NCBI GenBank assembly: GCA_030680855.1
Contig: JAUXUN010000034.1
Location: 1-64,000, forward strand
Direction of reading: 5' to 3'
Origin: Aestuariivirga sp.
Lineage (GTDB): Bacteria; Pseudomonadota; Alphaproteobacteria; Rhizobiales; Aestuariivirgaceae
DNA length: 64,000 nt
The notes beneath the pieces were generated by a model that worked only from the letters and a program-made list of their open reading frames with translations, did not search any database and was not told the DNA's origin. Made by a program: the position numbers and the translations under genes. Of this stretch, positions 33,531-41,497 are shown one piece after another. Positions within the stretch are counted from its first letter, which is position 1; the number at the start of each line of letters is the position of its first letter.

Positions 33531-34418
33531 ATGTCCATCCTGCCCTTTGACCAACGCGAAGGCTCCATCTGGTTCAACGGCGAAATTGTCCCCTGGAAAG
33601 AGGCGAAAGTGCATGTCCTCACCCACGGACTGCATTATGCTTCCTCCATTTTTGAAGGTGAACGCGCCTATGCCGGCACCATTTTCAAATCCCGCGAGCA
33701 TTCGTTGCGCCTGCACAATTCCGCCGGGATCATGGATTTCACCATCCCCTACTCCGTCGAGCAGCTCGACGCGGCAAAGTCCAAGGTTGTCGAACTGAAC
33801 GGCGGCGGCGACCAGTATGTGCGGCCCGTCGCCTGGCGCGGTTCCGAAATGATGGCGGTGTCCGCCCAGCACAACACAATCCATGTGGCCATTGCCAGCT
33901 GGACTTGGCCTTCCATGTTCGATCCCGAAACCAAGATGAAGGGCATCAAGCTCGACATCGCCGATTACCGCAGGCCCGATCCCGCCTGTGCGCCGGTCCA
34001 TGCCAAGGCGGCGGGCCTTTACATGATCTGCACCATCTCCAAGCACAAGGCGGAAAAGAAGGGCTATGCCGACGCCCTGATGCTGGACTGGCAGGGCCGC
34101 GTGGCCGAATGCACTGGCGCCAACATCTTCTTCACCCGTGACGGCGCCCTCCATACGCCCATCGCCGATTGCTTCCTCAATGGCCTGACGCGGCAAACGG
34201 TGATTGCCATCGCCAAACAGCAGGGCATGGAAGTGATCGAAAGCCGCATCATGCCGGATGACCTGCCAAGCTATAATGAATGCTTCATCGTCGGCTCGGC
34301 GGCGGAAGTCACCCCCATTTCCGAAATCGGCCCCTATAAATTCAAGCCGGGCAACATCTCGCGCGCCCTGATGGACGCCTATTCAAACGCCGTGCGCCTG
34401 CCTGCCAAGGCCGCGTAG
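33531..34418 (+). CDS. ilvE: Branched-chain-amino-acid aminotransferase
   Basis: 295 residues, class IV PLP enzyme. It interconverts Val, Leu and Ile with their keto acids. Motifs: GSIWFNGEIVPWKEAKVHVLTHGLHYASSIFEGERAY at the start, CAPVHAKAAGLYMICTIS near 152 with the PLP-binding Lys, and DALMLDWQGRVAECTGANIFF near 183, with the class-IV E-x-x-G-A-N signature. Near the end FIVGSAAEVTPISEIG is also conserved. The gene has its own promoter (33479-33507) and a strong ribosome site. Confidence 0.94.
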   Translation: MSILPFDQREGSIWFNGEIVPWKEAKVHVLTHGLHYASSIFEGERAYAGTIFKSREHSLRLHNSAGIMDFTIPYSVEQLDAAKSKVVELNGGGDQYVRPVAWRGSEMMAVSAQHNTIHVAIASWTWPSMFDPETKMKGIKLDIADYRRPDPACAPVHAKAAGLYMICTISKHKAEKKGYADALMLDWQGRVAECTGANIFFTRDGALHTPIADCFLNGLTRQTVIAIAKQQGMEVIESRIMPDDLPSYNECFIVGSAAEVTPISEIGPYKFKPGNISRALMDAYSNAVRLPAKAA

Positions 34419-34420
34419 CA

Positions 34421-34885
34421 TCAGGCGACGAAATGCGCCCGCTCGGCCCCCGACATCAGGGCGCGGAAGTCCTTGCCGTCCATATGCACGAGTGAGCGGT
34501 GATCGCCGCCTTCGCAATAGATGTCGGCACTCACGTCAAGCGTCTCGTCAAGAACGGCGGGAATTCCGTAGGCGGCTCCGAACACCGGCACCGCGCCATC
34601 TTCGCAATCGGGAAACAGCATGCTGGCCTCCGCTTCGCTCGCCAGCACGACCGGCGCGCCCGTCACTTTTTCGACGGCTTCCATGGCGATGTGCTTCGAA
34701 GCCGCGAGCACCGCGAGAATGTAGCCGTCACCTGATTTCAGGACAACGCCCTTGGCAAGCTTTTCGCCAGGCACGTGGCTTGCCTCAGCCGTCCGGCTGG
34801 AATTGCCCGTGCGGTCATGCCTGGTAACATCATAGGCCACATGATTATTGTCGAGATAGGATTGCAAGGTCAATGAAACGCTCAT
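34421..34885 (-). CDS. YbaK/EbsC-type aminoacyl-tRNA deacylase domain protein
   Basis: 154 residues from the ATG at 34885, which has GGAGGT 7 bases upstream. YbaK motifs: DVTRHDRTGNSSRTAEASHVPGEKLAKGVVLKSGDGYILAV near the start, EAVEKVTGAPVVLASEAEA in the middle and AVPVFGAAYGIPAVLDETL near 105. Such domains hydrolyse mischarged aminoacyl-tRNA in trans. It is convergent with the aminotransferase gene, separated by 2 bases. Confidence 0.9.
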   Translation of the reverse strand: MSVSLTLQSYLDNNHVAYDVTRHDRTGNSSRTAEASHVPGEKLAKGVVLKSGDGYILAVLAASKHIAMEAVEKVTGAPVVLASEAEASMLFPDCEDGAVPVFGAAYGIPAVLDETLDVSADIYCEGGDHRSLVHMDGKDFRALMSGAERAHFVA

Positions 34886-35029
34886 GACACACCTCCAGTT
34901 AAATGATGGTGCTTGAATGCCCTGGGACCCGGCAAAACTGAGTGTCCTCATGCATCAAGCGCCGACGACAATCACGAACCCGCATGTTACACCCGGCGGC
35001 TCCAGCCAACAAGGAAAACTGTTCCGGCC

Positions 35030-36484
35030 ATGACTGAAACTTGCGACTTTCTCATCATCGGCGGCGGCTCCGCCGGATGCATCATCGCCAGGCGGCTCGC
35101 CGAAAAATCGGCGGGCCGCATCATTTTGCTGGAAGCGGGAAAGGAGGATGAGGGTGATGTTGCCGCCATTGATCTCTTCCGCCTTGATGAGCAAACCGAG
35201 GACTATGACTGGGGCTTCAAGGCGTCCACGTTTGCGGGCAGCAAGCCCGAACTGAATTACGCCCGCGCCAAAATCCTCGGCGGCTGCGCCAATCACAATG
35301 ATTGCGCCTTCCTGCGCCCGCCCGATTCAGATTTTGACGAATGGGAAAACCTGGGGGCCAAGGGCTGGGGCGCGGCAGACATGGCCCCCTATTTCCCTCG
35401 CGTGATGGAAAACACCCATGTCGAGGAAGCGCCGCATCATCCCGCCAGCCAGATCTTCGTGAAGGCAGTTACCGAACTGGGCCTCACGAAAATTGATTTC
35501 CAGAAGCAGATTTCCGAAGGCGTCGGCTACTTTCCCCTGAATGCGAAAGGCCGATTGCGCCAATCCTCCTCCGTCACCTATCTGCATCCCCTTTCCAAAT
35601 TGCCGAAACATCTGGAGGTCTGGACGCAAACCCTGGCCACAAAAATTCTCATTGAAAACGGCAAGGCCATCGGCGCTGAAACCACGCGCGGAACTATCAG
35701 CGCGAGCCGTGCCGTGATCCTCGCCTGCGGCTCCATCCAGACGCCGCAACTCATGATGCTCTCAGGCCTTGGCCCGGCGCAGCATCTGCGCGGGCTGGGA
35801 ATTTCCCTTGTGGCCGACATGCCGGAGCTGGGCGAACATCTCCGCGACCATGTGGGCGCACCCGTCGTCTGGGAAACCCATGGCCCCGTGGCACCCTGGG
35901 AGGTATGCCCCTTTGAAGCCACGATGATGCTGAAGCTTGACGATGATGCGCCCGCCCCCGACGTGCTGTTCCACTTCGGCCTGCGCGTGCGCGAGAAATA
36001 TGGCGAGGATCCCCGCCTTTTCGTGAATGGCCCGGCCGTGAAGGCCTCGCCCAATGTCACCCGCGCCAGAAGCGAGGGCCGCGTAAAATTGGCCAGCGCC
36101 GATTATCGCGCCGCACCTGTCATCGAGCTCAATTATTTTTCCGACCCCTATGACATGCGCATCCTCATGAAGGCCATGCGCTTCACCCGCAGGCTGATGG
36201 AAACCCGGTCTTTCCAAACGCTGTGCAAAGCCGAGGTCCACCCAGGCCCCGACGTGCGGAGCGACGATGAATGGATTGGCTACATCAAAAGTGTCTGCGA
36301 AACCGTCTATCACCCCTGCGGCACGGCCAGCATCGGTCACGTGGTGACGCCCGACCTGCGGGTAAAGGGCATCGACAATCTCATCATCGGTGATGCCTCG
36401 ATTTTCCCAAGCCTGATCACCACCAACATCAACTGCGCCGTGATGATGGCAGCAGAAAAAGCGGCGGATTTGGTGCTGGGGTAA
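35030..36484 (+). CDS. GMC-family FAD-dependent oxidoreductase
   Basis: 484 residues from the ATG at 35030, where the GMC FAD motif begins: CDFLIIGGGSAGCIIARRL. Other family marks: ARAKILGGCANHNDCAFLR (usually GGSS-x-x-N), GSIQTPQLMMLSGLGPAQHL and the C-terminal YHPCGTASIG with the active-site His, then NLIIGDASIFPSLITTNINCAVMMAAEKAADLV. GMC enzymes oxidise alcohols such as choline, glucose or long-chain alcohols; the substrate here is unknown. The G-G-C-A-N variant of the GGSS motif is a mild oddity. A dispersed palindrome follows the stop. Confidence 0.92.
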   Translation: MTETCDFLIIGGGSAGCIIARRLAEKSAGRIILLEAGKEDEGDVAAIDLFRLDEQTEDYDWGFKASTFAGSKPELNYARAKILGGCANHNDCAFLRPPDSDFDEWENLGAKGWGAADMAPYFPRVMENTHVEEAPHHPASQIFVKAVTELGLTKIDFQKQISEGVGYFPLNAKGRLRQSSSVTYLHPLSKLPKHLEVWTQTLATKILIENGKAIGAETTRGTISASRAVILACGSIQTPQLMMLSGLGPAQHLRGLGISLVADMPELGEHLRDHVGAPVVWETHGPVAPWEVCPFEATMMLKLDDDAPAPDVLFHFGLRVREKYGEDPRLFVNGPAVKASPNVTRARSEGRVKLASADYRAAPVIELNYFSDPYDMRILMKAMRFTRRLMETRSFQTLCKAEVHPGPDVRSDDEWIGYIKSVCETVYHPCGTASIGHVVTPDLRVKGIDNLIIGDASIFPSLITTNINCAVMMAAEKAADLVLG

Positions 36485-36500
36485 GCCACTCTCCCCATTT

Positions 36501-36577
36501 CTCATCATGGCCGTGCTTGATCCGGCCATCTTCTCGTCAGCCAAGAAGATGACCGGATCAAGTCCGGTCATGATGAG
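36501..36577. repeat. Dispersed long palindrome between convergent genes
   Basis: Arms 36501-36534 and 36544-36577 pair at 30 of 34 positions around a 9-base loop. The core CTTGATCCGG/CCGGATCAAG is the mark of a repeat found many times in alphaproteobacterial genomes. It fills nearly all the space between the GMC oxidoreductase and pseudouridine synthase stops, so it may serve as a two-way terminator. Confidence 0.8.
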
Positions 36578-36593
36578 AGATTAGAGAATTGTA

Positions 36594-37340
36594 CTAAATC
36601 TTGACGCCCCGTTCGGTGAGATAGGCCAAAAGCTGCTCCACCCGTGCCGGTTCAATCTCCTCCAGCGCCCCGCTCGGCAGCTTGCCGAGATAAAACGGCC
36701 CATACTGCACCCGGATAAGCCGGTTCACCACGCAGCCGAAATGCTCCATCAGTTTGCGGATTTCCCGGTTCTTGCCTTCGGTGAGCACTACACGGTACCA
36801 GGTGTTGCTGCGTCCGCTGCCGTCATATTCCTCAACAAATTCTGCGCCCCGGTAATTCACCCCATCCACAACAATGCCATCGGCAAGCATGGCAATGTCT
36901 TCCGGTTTCAGATGGCCCCTGACCCGCACCCGGTAGATGCGCGACAGCGCCGTCTCAGGACTCATCAGGGCCTGAGCCAATGGCCCATCGGATGACAACA
37001 GCAAAAGTCCTTCGCTATTCACATCGAGGCGGCCCACATTCATCAGGCGCGGCAGGCCCGGCACATTCATCGAGGTCAGGTCAAAAATCGTCCGGCGGCC
37101 CTTGTGATCCCGGTGCGTAACCAAAACATCCAGAGGCTTGTTCAGCACAAACAGGCGCGGCAGCGGTTTCGTCGAAGGCGCCACCGGCTTGCCATCAAGC
37201 GTGATCACATCGCCCTCTTCCGCAGGCGTTGTGGCAAGGGCGACCGTGCCGTTGATCTTCACCCGGCCCTCGGCCACCATGCGCTCGGCCTCGCGCCTGC
37301 TCCCCACACCAGCCCTTTGCAGAAATACATTGAGGCGCAT
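36594..37340 (-). CDS. rRNA/tRNA pseudouridine synthase (RluB/RsuA family)
   Basis: 248 residues: an S4 RNA-binding domain (RLNVFLQRAGVGSRREAERMVAEGRVKING) and then the RsuA-type catalytic domain with MNVGRLDVNSEGLLLLSSDG near residue 102, the catalytic Asp in RLDVNSEG. LTEGKNREIRKLMEHFGCVVNRLIRVQYGPFYL near 188 is the family C-terminal motif. RluB-type enzymes modify 23S rRNA. The ATG overlaps the moaD stop by one base (TAATG). It takes the place where moaE would be expected after moaD. Confidence 0.93.
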   Translation of the reverse strand: MRLNVFLQRAGVGSRREAERMVAEGRVKINGTVALATTPAEEGDVITLDGKPVAPSTKPLPRLFVLNKPLDVLVTHRDHKGRRTIFDLTSMNVPGLPRLMNVGRLDVNSEGLLLLSSDGPLAQALMSPETALSRIYRVRVRGHLKPEDIAMLADGIVVDGVNYRGAEFVEEYDGSGRSNTWYRVVLTEGKNREIRKLMEHFGCVVNRLIRVQYGPFYLGKLPSGALEEIEPARVEQLLAYLTERGVKI

Positions 37341-37591
37341 TAGCCGCCCGTTACAGGCGGGAAGAATGCAACCTCGGTAGCGCCGGCAAGCGATGCATCA
37401 AGCGAGGCATGCGATTGATTGATTGCCACCTTCAGCGTGCGCAGATCGGCAAATGCCGCGGCAATGCCTTCGTCCCGGCCTTTGAGATAATCAATCAAGG
37501 CACTGACGGTTTTCACATCGGCAGGAACCTCGATGTCGTCCTGCCCGCGCCCGATGATTTGGCGCAAACGCGCAAAATATAAAATCTTCAT
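37340..37591 (-). CDS. moaD: Molybdopterin synthase small subunit MoaD
   Basis: 83 residues, ubiquitin-like fold with the double-glycine C-terminus (FPPVTGG) that is thiocarboxylated to deliver sulfur to precursor Z. The start [23 protein letters not shown] is typical, as are the later KVAINQS strand and AGATEVAFFPPVTGG. Its stop overlaps the pseudouridine synthase start, and its ATG overlaps the pgsA stop by 4 bases. The large subunit gene moaE is not next to it and is not in this window. Confidence 0.93.
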   Translation of the reverse strand: MKILYFARLRQIIGRGQDDIEVPADVKTVSALIDYLKGRDEGIAAAFADLRTLKVAINQSHASLDASLAGATEVAFFPPVTGG

Positions 37592-38199
37592 TCCTCGTCC
37601 ACGACATGCCGCATGCCGGCACGGAAATAATCATAGCCCGTATAGAGTGTGAGGCCCGCCGCAACCCACAACCCGGCAATGCCGATCTCGGTTATGCCTG
37701 GCACGACCCGGTCGCCCGCCGGCCCGGCGATCAGGAAGCCGATGGCCACCAGCTGCACCGTGGTTTTCCACTTGGCGATTTGCGTCACCGGCACGGAGAC
37801 CTGCAATCCCCCCAGATATTCGCGCAGGCCCGACACGAGAACCTCGCGCGCCAGGATGATGATCGCCGCCCAGATATGGCCGCCAAACAGGATGCCGTCA
37901 GCCGAAAGCACCAGCAGCACGACCGCCACCAGAACCTTGTCGGCGATGGGATCGAGCATGATGCCCAGCGAGGATTGCTGCTGCCACTTGCGCGCCAGAT
38001 AACCATCGAAAAAATCGGTGATGGCGGCAGCTAAAAAAATGGCAAGCGCGAACCAGCGGGCCGAATTCCCGCCATACATGAGAAGTCCCGCCACCCCGGG
38101 CACTGCGGCGATGCGGCCATAGGTGAGAACATTCGGAAGATTCCAAATCTCGGAGAATTTGGTCTTGCGTGAATTGGTCTTTGCCATGATTTCGCTCAT
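37588..38199 (-). CDS. pgsA: CDP-diacylglycerol-glycerol-3-phosphate 3-phosphatidyltransferase
   Basis: 203 residues, several membrane helices. Makes phosphatidylglycerophosphate from CDP-diacylglycerol and glycerol 3-phosphate. The CDP-alcohol motif reads [20 protein letters not shown] followed by LDPIADK, i.e. D-G-x2-A-R-x(n)-G-x3-D-x3-D, complete. [15 protein letters not shown] near residue 20 is the usual family start. The start at 38199 overlaps the uvrC stop by 4 bases; an ATG five codons on is also possible. Confidence 0.95.
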   Translation of the reverse strand: MSEIMAKTNSRKTKFSEIWNLPNVLTYGRIAAVPGVAGLLMYGGNSARWFALAIFLAAAITDFFDGYLARKWQQQSSLGIMLDPIADKVLVAVVLLVLSADGILFGGHIWAAIIILAREVLVSGLREYLGGLQVSVPVTQIAKWKTTVQLVAIGFLIAGPAGDRVVPGITEIGIAGLWVAAGLTLYTGYDYFRAGMRHVVDEE

Positions 38200-40085
38200 C
38201 CTGAACCCTCATGAAAATGGTCATAGATAGCCTGCGCCAGCGCGCTACTCACACCCTCAACCGACGCCAGGTCGCCCACGCTGGCGCGCGATACCGCTTT
38301 GGCCGATCCAAAGCTCTGGAGCAAGGCCTTCTTGCGCAAAGGACCTATGCCCGCGATCTCGTCGAGCGGACTGACCCCAATCGCCTTTGTGCGCCGCGCC
38401 CTGTGGCTGCCAATGGCAAAACGGTGCGCCTCATCCCGCAAACGCTGGATATAGTAGAGCACCGGATCGCGCGCCGCCAGCATGAAGGAAGGCTTGCCCG
38501 AAACGAAGAAATGCTCGCGGCCCGCGTCCCGGTCTGGCCCCTTGGCCACGCCGACAACCGGCATGTCGCCAAGGCCCAGGTCAGCCAGCACCCCGCGCAC
38601 CGCGGAAAGCTGCCCCTGCCCGCCATCGATGAGCAGGAGATCGGGCCAGGTGGAAGTCTCTGATTCCCGCACGCGCTGGCCTTCCTCTTTCAGAAGACGC
38701 GAGAACCGCCGCGTGAGCATTTCGCGCATCATGCCGAAATCATCGCCGCCGCTCAGGTCTTCCGAACGGATATTGAATTTGCGGTATTGCGATTTCATTA
38801 AGCCCTCAGGCCCAGCTACCACCATTCCGCCTACCGGATTGGTCCCGGAAATATGCGAATTATCATAGATTTCGATGCGTTTTGGCGCTTCCGGAAGGCC
38901 AAATGCCTCCGCCACGCCGGCCAGCAGCTTGGCCTGCGATGAGGATTCGGCAATCTTGCGGCCGGAAGCTTCGCGCGCGTTGGTGACCGCATGCTCCACC
39001 AGGGCGCGCTTTTCGCCCCGTTGGGGAACCAAGACCTCAACCTTTTGGCCCGCATGGGTGGAAAGTGCCTCGGCCAGAAGGTCTACGTCCTCAATCTCGT
39101 GGGATAGCAACACCAGCTTGGGAATGGGCTTGTCGTCATAAAACTGGCTGACAAATGAGCCGAGAATTTCAGCCGCCTCCATGGATTTGTCGGCCCTCGG
39201 GAAATAGGCCCGCGTCCCCCAGTTCTGCCCCGAGCGGAAAAAGAAGACCTGGACGCAAGCCTGCCCGCCCTCCTGGGCAAGGCCGAAAACATCAGCCTCA
39301 TCAACGTTTTGCGGGTTTATCCCCTGGGTCTGGGTGACAAAGCTCATGGCCTGGATGCGGTCACGCAGCCGCGCCGCCTGCTCAAAATCCAGGGCTTCCG
39401 CGGCGGACTCCATGGCGGTGGCAAGCTCCGCCTTCACCGTCTGGCTCTTGCCATCCAGAAAGCTCTCGGCCTCGCGCACCAGCTCATTATAGGCGGGAAG
39501 CGCGATATAATTCACACATGGGGCCGAACAGCGCTTGATCTGGTAGAGCAGGCAGGGCCGTGTTCGATTGGCATAAACGCTGTCATTACAGGATCTTAGA
39601 AGGAAAGCCTTCTGCAAGGTGTTAAGCGACTGGTTGACCGCCCCGGCCGAAGCAAAGGGGCCGTAATAACTGCCTTTGCGAGCCCGGGCACCCCGGTGTT
39701 TGACCAGTTGAGCGACCTCATGGTCCTTGGCGATCAGGATATAGGGAAACGACTTGTCGTCGCGCAGGATGACATTGAAGCGCGGCTTCAGTTTCTTGAT
39801 GAGGTTGGCTTCCAGCAGCAGGGCTTCGGCTTCCGTCGCCGTGGTCACGAATTCCATGTTCGTGGTGAGCGAAATCATCAGCGCGATGCGGTTATTGTGG
39901 CCCTGCCCCCGCGCATAGTTTGACACCCGGTTTTTGAGGTTCCGCGCCTTGCCCACATAGATGGCGTCGCCCTCCGCATTGAACATGCGGTAGACCCCGG
40001 GTTTCCCCGGCAGGCGCTTCACAAAATCGCGGATGATCTCCGGACCGGCGAGATCGTCCAAAGACTGGTCAGACTCATCATTCAT
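38196..40085 (-). CDS. uvrC: UvrABC excinuclease subunit C
   Basis: 629 residues from the ATG at 40085; the frame is open 50 codons further upstream into a dispersed repeat and is not coding there. Domains in order: GIY-YIG nuclease ([28 protein letters not shown], residues ~27-60), UVR motif ([25 protein letters not shown], ~210), RNase H-like endonuclease ([20 protein letters not shown], ~395; [13 protein letters not shown], ~485) and a C-terminal helix-hairpin-helix ([17 protein letters not shown], ~575). It cuts both sides of bulky DNA lesions with UvrAB. First gene of a uvrC-pgsA-moaD-pseudouridine synthase operon. Confidence 0.97.
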   Translation of the reverse strand: MNDESDQSLDDLAGPEIIRDFVKRLPGKPGVYRMFNAEGDAIYVGKARNLKNRVSNYARGQGHNNRIALMISLTTNMEFVTTATEAEALLLEANLIKKLKPRFNVILRDDKSFPYILIAKDHEVAQLVKHRGARARKGSYYGPFASAGAVNQSLNTLQKAFLLRSCNDSVYANRTRPCLLYQIKRCSAPCVNYIALPAYNELVREAESFLDGKSQTVKAELATAMESAAEALDFEQAARLRDRIQAMSFVTQTQGINPQNVDEADVFGLAQEGGQACVQVFFFRSGQNWGTRAYFPRADKSMEAAEILGSFVSQFYDDKPIPKLVLLSHEIEDVDLLAEALSTHAGQKVEVLVPQRGEKRALVEHAVTNAREASGRKIAESSSQAKLLAGVAEAFGLPEAPKRIEIYDNSHISGTNPVGGMVVAGPEGLMKSQYRKFNIRSEDLSGGDDFGMMREMLTRRFSRLLKEEGQRVRESETSTWPDLLLIDGGQGQLSAVRGVLADLGLGDMPVVGVAKGPDRDAGREHFFVSGKPSFMLAARDPVLYYIQRLRDEAHRFAIGSHRARRTKAIGVSPLDEIAGIGPLRKKALLQSFGSAKAVSRASVGDLASVEGVSSALAQAIYDHFHEGSG

Positions 40086-40120
40086 CGGCTTTATATAGGC
40101 GTTTATCGGTGAAAATCTAA

Positions 40121-40264
40121 ACCTCTCCACCATGAACATGGGGGAGAGGTGTCGCTGGCGAAGCCCGTGACGGAGAGGGGGTGTCGGCAGGAGATTCAAC
40201 GGCCAGCACCCCCTCTCCGTCTGCTCCGCAGACACCTCTCCCCCGCAAATCGCGGGGGCGAGGT
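40121..40264. repeat. Long imperfect inverted repeat of dispersed type upstream of uvrC
   Basis: Left arm 40121-40183 and right arm 40207-40264 are imperfect inverse copies; best-matched parts are GGGGGAGAGGTGTC with GACACCTCTCCCCC and GACGGAGAGGGGGTG with CACCCCCTCTCCGTC. Repeats of this kind are scattered through Hyphomicrobiales genomes. It fills the gap between the cupin stop and uvrC. Confidence 0.75.
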
Positions 40265-40271
40265 TAGTGGA

Positions 40272-40619
40272 CTAAGGCCGCCATTCAAACACAAGCAGCA
40301 GACAGCCCTTGTCACTACGGGTGAAGTGGTAGGACCCCGGCGGGAAGGAGATGAAATCTCCCGGCCCCACCACCGTGCCGTCGCTTTCAACCGCCTCGCC
40401 CTCCAGCACATAGAATTCCTCATAGCCCGGATGGACATGGGGAACCGTGACGGCCCCTGGCAGCAACTGGAAATAATAACTGCCGCACTGGGTGTCCGCG
40501 TTGAAGCTCACCGGCAGCCACTGGCATTTGTTCTCCGCCGTATAACCCTCCAGTCTGTAAGGCACGAGCTTGTCGCGCTGCACATTGGTAATGGGCGGAA
40601 CGCTGAAGGCTCTGCTCAC
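40272..40619 (-). CDS. Cupin-domain protein
   Basis: 115 residues, single cupin barrel. The metal-binding motifs are seen: VTVPHVHPGYEEFYVLEGEAVESDGT (H-x-H-x(n)-E, near residue 64-75) and, 30 residues on, SFPPGSYHFTRSDKG with the final His. The ATG overlaps the folB stop by 4 bases, so it is likely in the same transcript. The reaction or ligand cannot be named. Confidence 0.88.
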   Translation of the reverse strand: MSRAFSVPPITNVQRDKLVPYRLEGYTAENKCQWLPVSFNADTQCGSYYFQLLPGAVTVPHVHPGYEEFYVLEGEAVESDGTVVGPGDFISFPPGSYHFTRSDKGCLLLVFEWRP

Positions 40620-41020
40620 GGCCTGATCCTCTCGATTTCAATGCCAACGCTTTTTGCGTTGGGAATGATATCCGGCTTCTCGATGCGCACCCGCGCCGCC
40701 ATAACCCGCTTGTCCTTGAGGCAGGCCGCCGCGAAAAGTTCAGCCAGGGTTTCAACCAGGTTCACATGGCCCTGGGCAATGATTGCTTCCACTTTTTTGA
40801 CAATGATCTCGTAGCTCACCACATTGCTGATGTCATCGGCCACCGCGTCTTTGCCTTCGCGCACCGACAAATCAATGCTCACGATGATCCGCTGCGGCGT
40901 AAGCTTCTCATGCTCATGGATGCCCAGCGTTGCCATCACTTCCAGGTCGCGCACGAAAACATGGCGCAAGCCCGCCGCCGCATTGGACACGTGATGGCTG
41001 ATTTTTGTCGTAACACTCAT
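40616..41020 (-). CDS. folB: Dihydroneopterin aldolase
   Basis: 134 residues of the FolB/FolX tunnelling fold. FVRDLEVMATLGIHEHEKLTPQRIIVSIDL near the start carries the family G-I-H-x-x-E motif; VSYEIIVKKVEAIIAQGHVNLVETLAELFAAACL near 75 carries the E-T-L-A-E substrate motif; the tail VRIEKPDIIPNAKSVGIEIER has the usual K-P motif. It cleaves dihydroneopterin to hydroxymethyl-dihydropterin in folate synthesis. No other fol gene lies near. Two palindromic units lie upstream. Confidence 0.88.
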   Translation of the reverse strand: MSVTTKISHHVSNAAAGLRHVFVRDLEVMATLGIHEHEKLTPQRIIVSIDLSVREGKDAVADDISNVVSYEIIVKKVEAIIAQGHVNLVETLAELFAAACLKDKRVMAARVRIEKPDIIPNAKSVGIEIERIRP

Positions 41021-41030
41021 TCACTTCCCC

Positions 41031-41081
41031 TTAGATCACGATGACTTTGGATTGAATCAATCCAAAGTCATCGTGATCTAA
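41031..41081. repeat. Perfect 51-base palindrome (dispersed palindromic unit)
   Basis: Two 25-base arms (41031-41055 and 41057-41081) are exact reverse complements about a single A. It begins TTAGATCACGATGACTTTGG. Such GATCACGATGA-type palindromes occur in many Hyphomicrobiales intergenic gaps. It lies just upstream of the folB start (41020). Confidence 0.9.
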
Positions 41082-41091
41082 ATCAATAATG

Positions 41092-41139
41092 GAGCATGAT
41101 GTTATCGCCAAAGTCTGTCAACTTTGGCGCATCATGCTC
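41092..41139. repeat. Second palindromic unit, GAGCATGATG type
   Basis: Outer arms GAGCATGATG (41092-41101) and CATCATGCTC (41130-41139); inner arms GCCAAAGT (41107-41114) and ACTTTGGC (41121-41128). GAGCATGATG/CATCATGCTC ends mark one of the commonest palindromic repeats in Rhizobiales. It follows the first palindrome by 10 bases; the cupin gene stop at 41132 lies inside its right arm. Confidence 0.85.
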
Positions 41140-41497
41140 TAGGCATCAGGATGACATAATGCTTGCGCACCTTCTCGACGGTTTCCCAGGTGCCCTTGAA
41201 GCCCGCCGGGATAATGAAGCCGTCGCCTTTCTTCAAGGTCCACGTCTTGCCCTTTTCATTGGTCAGGATGGCCTTGCCCTCGATGAAGTGGCAGAATTCC
41301 CATTCCACATAATCAATCGGAACCTTGCCCGGCGTTGATTCCCAGATGCCGCAATAGAGCCTGCCATCCTCGCCGGTGAAATGGTTCCAGGTCTTGGTCT
41401 TGTATTTGCCCTTGATCAGCTTTGCCGGGTCCGGCGTTCCCTGATCAAGTTTCGGTGCGGTTTTGCCGCTGGTCTTCATGACAATGATGTCGGCCAT
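41132..41497 (-). CDS. Cupin-3 (ureidoglycine aminohydrolase-like) domain protein
   Basis: 121 residues. The cupin-3 (DUF861) pattern is clear: GIWESTPGKVPIDYVEWEFCHFIEGKAILTNEKGKTWTLKKGDGFIIPAGFKGTWE, with the E-W-E-x-C-H/E site and the turn PAGFKGTWE. Function of these single-cupin proteins is mostly unknown. The ATG lies directly after the cca stop-side boundary (stop of cca at 41498), so cupin and cca are on the same strand, with cca downstream... the cupin gene is the distal one. The stop codon lies within a dispersed palindrome, so the repeat supplies the end of this gene. Confidence 0.87.
   Translation of the reverse strand: MADIIVMKTSGKTAPKLDQGTPDPAKLIKGKYKTKTWNHFTGEDGRLYCGIWESTPGKVPIDYVEWEFCHFIEGKAILTNEKGKTWTLKKGDGFIIPAGFKGTWETVEKVRKHYVILMPRA

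Noticed and set aside
41031-41139. Possible CRISPR repeat pair
   Set aside because: The two palindromes differ in sequence and there are no evenly spaced copies or spacers; they are dispersed palindromic units.
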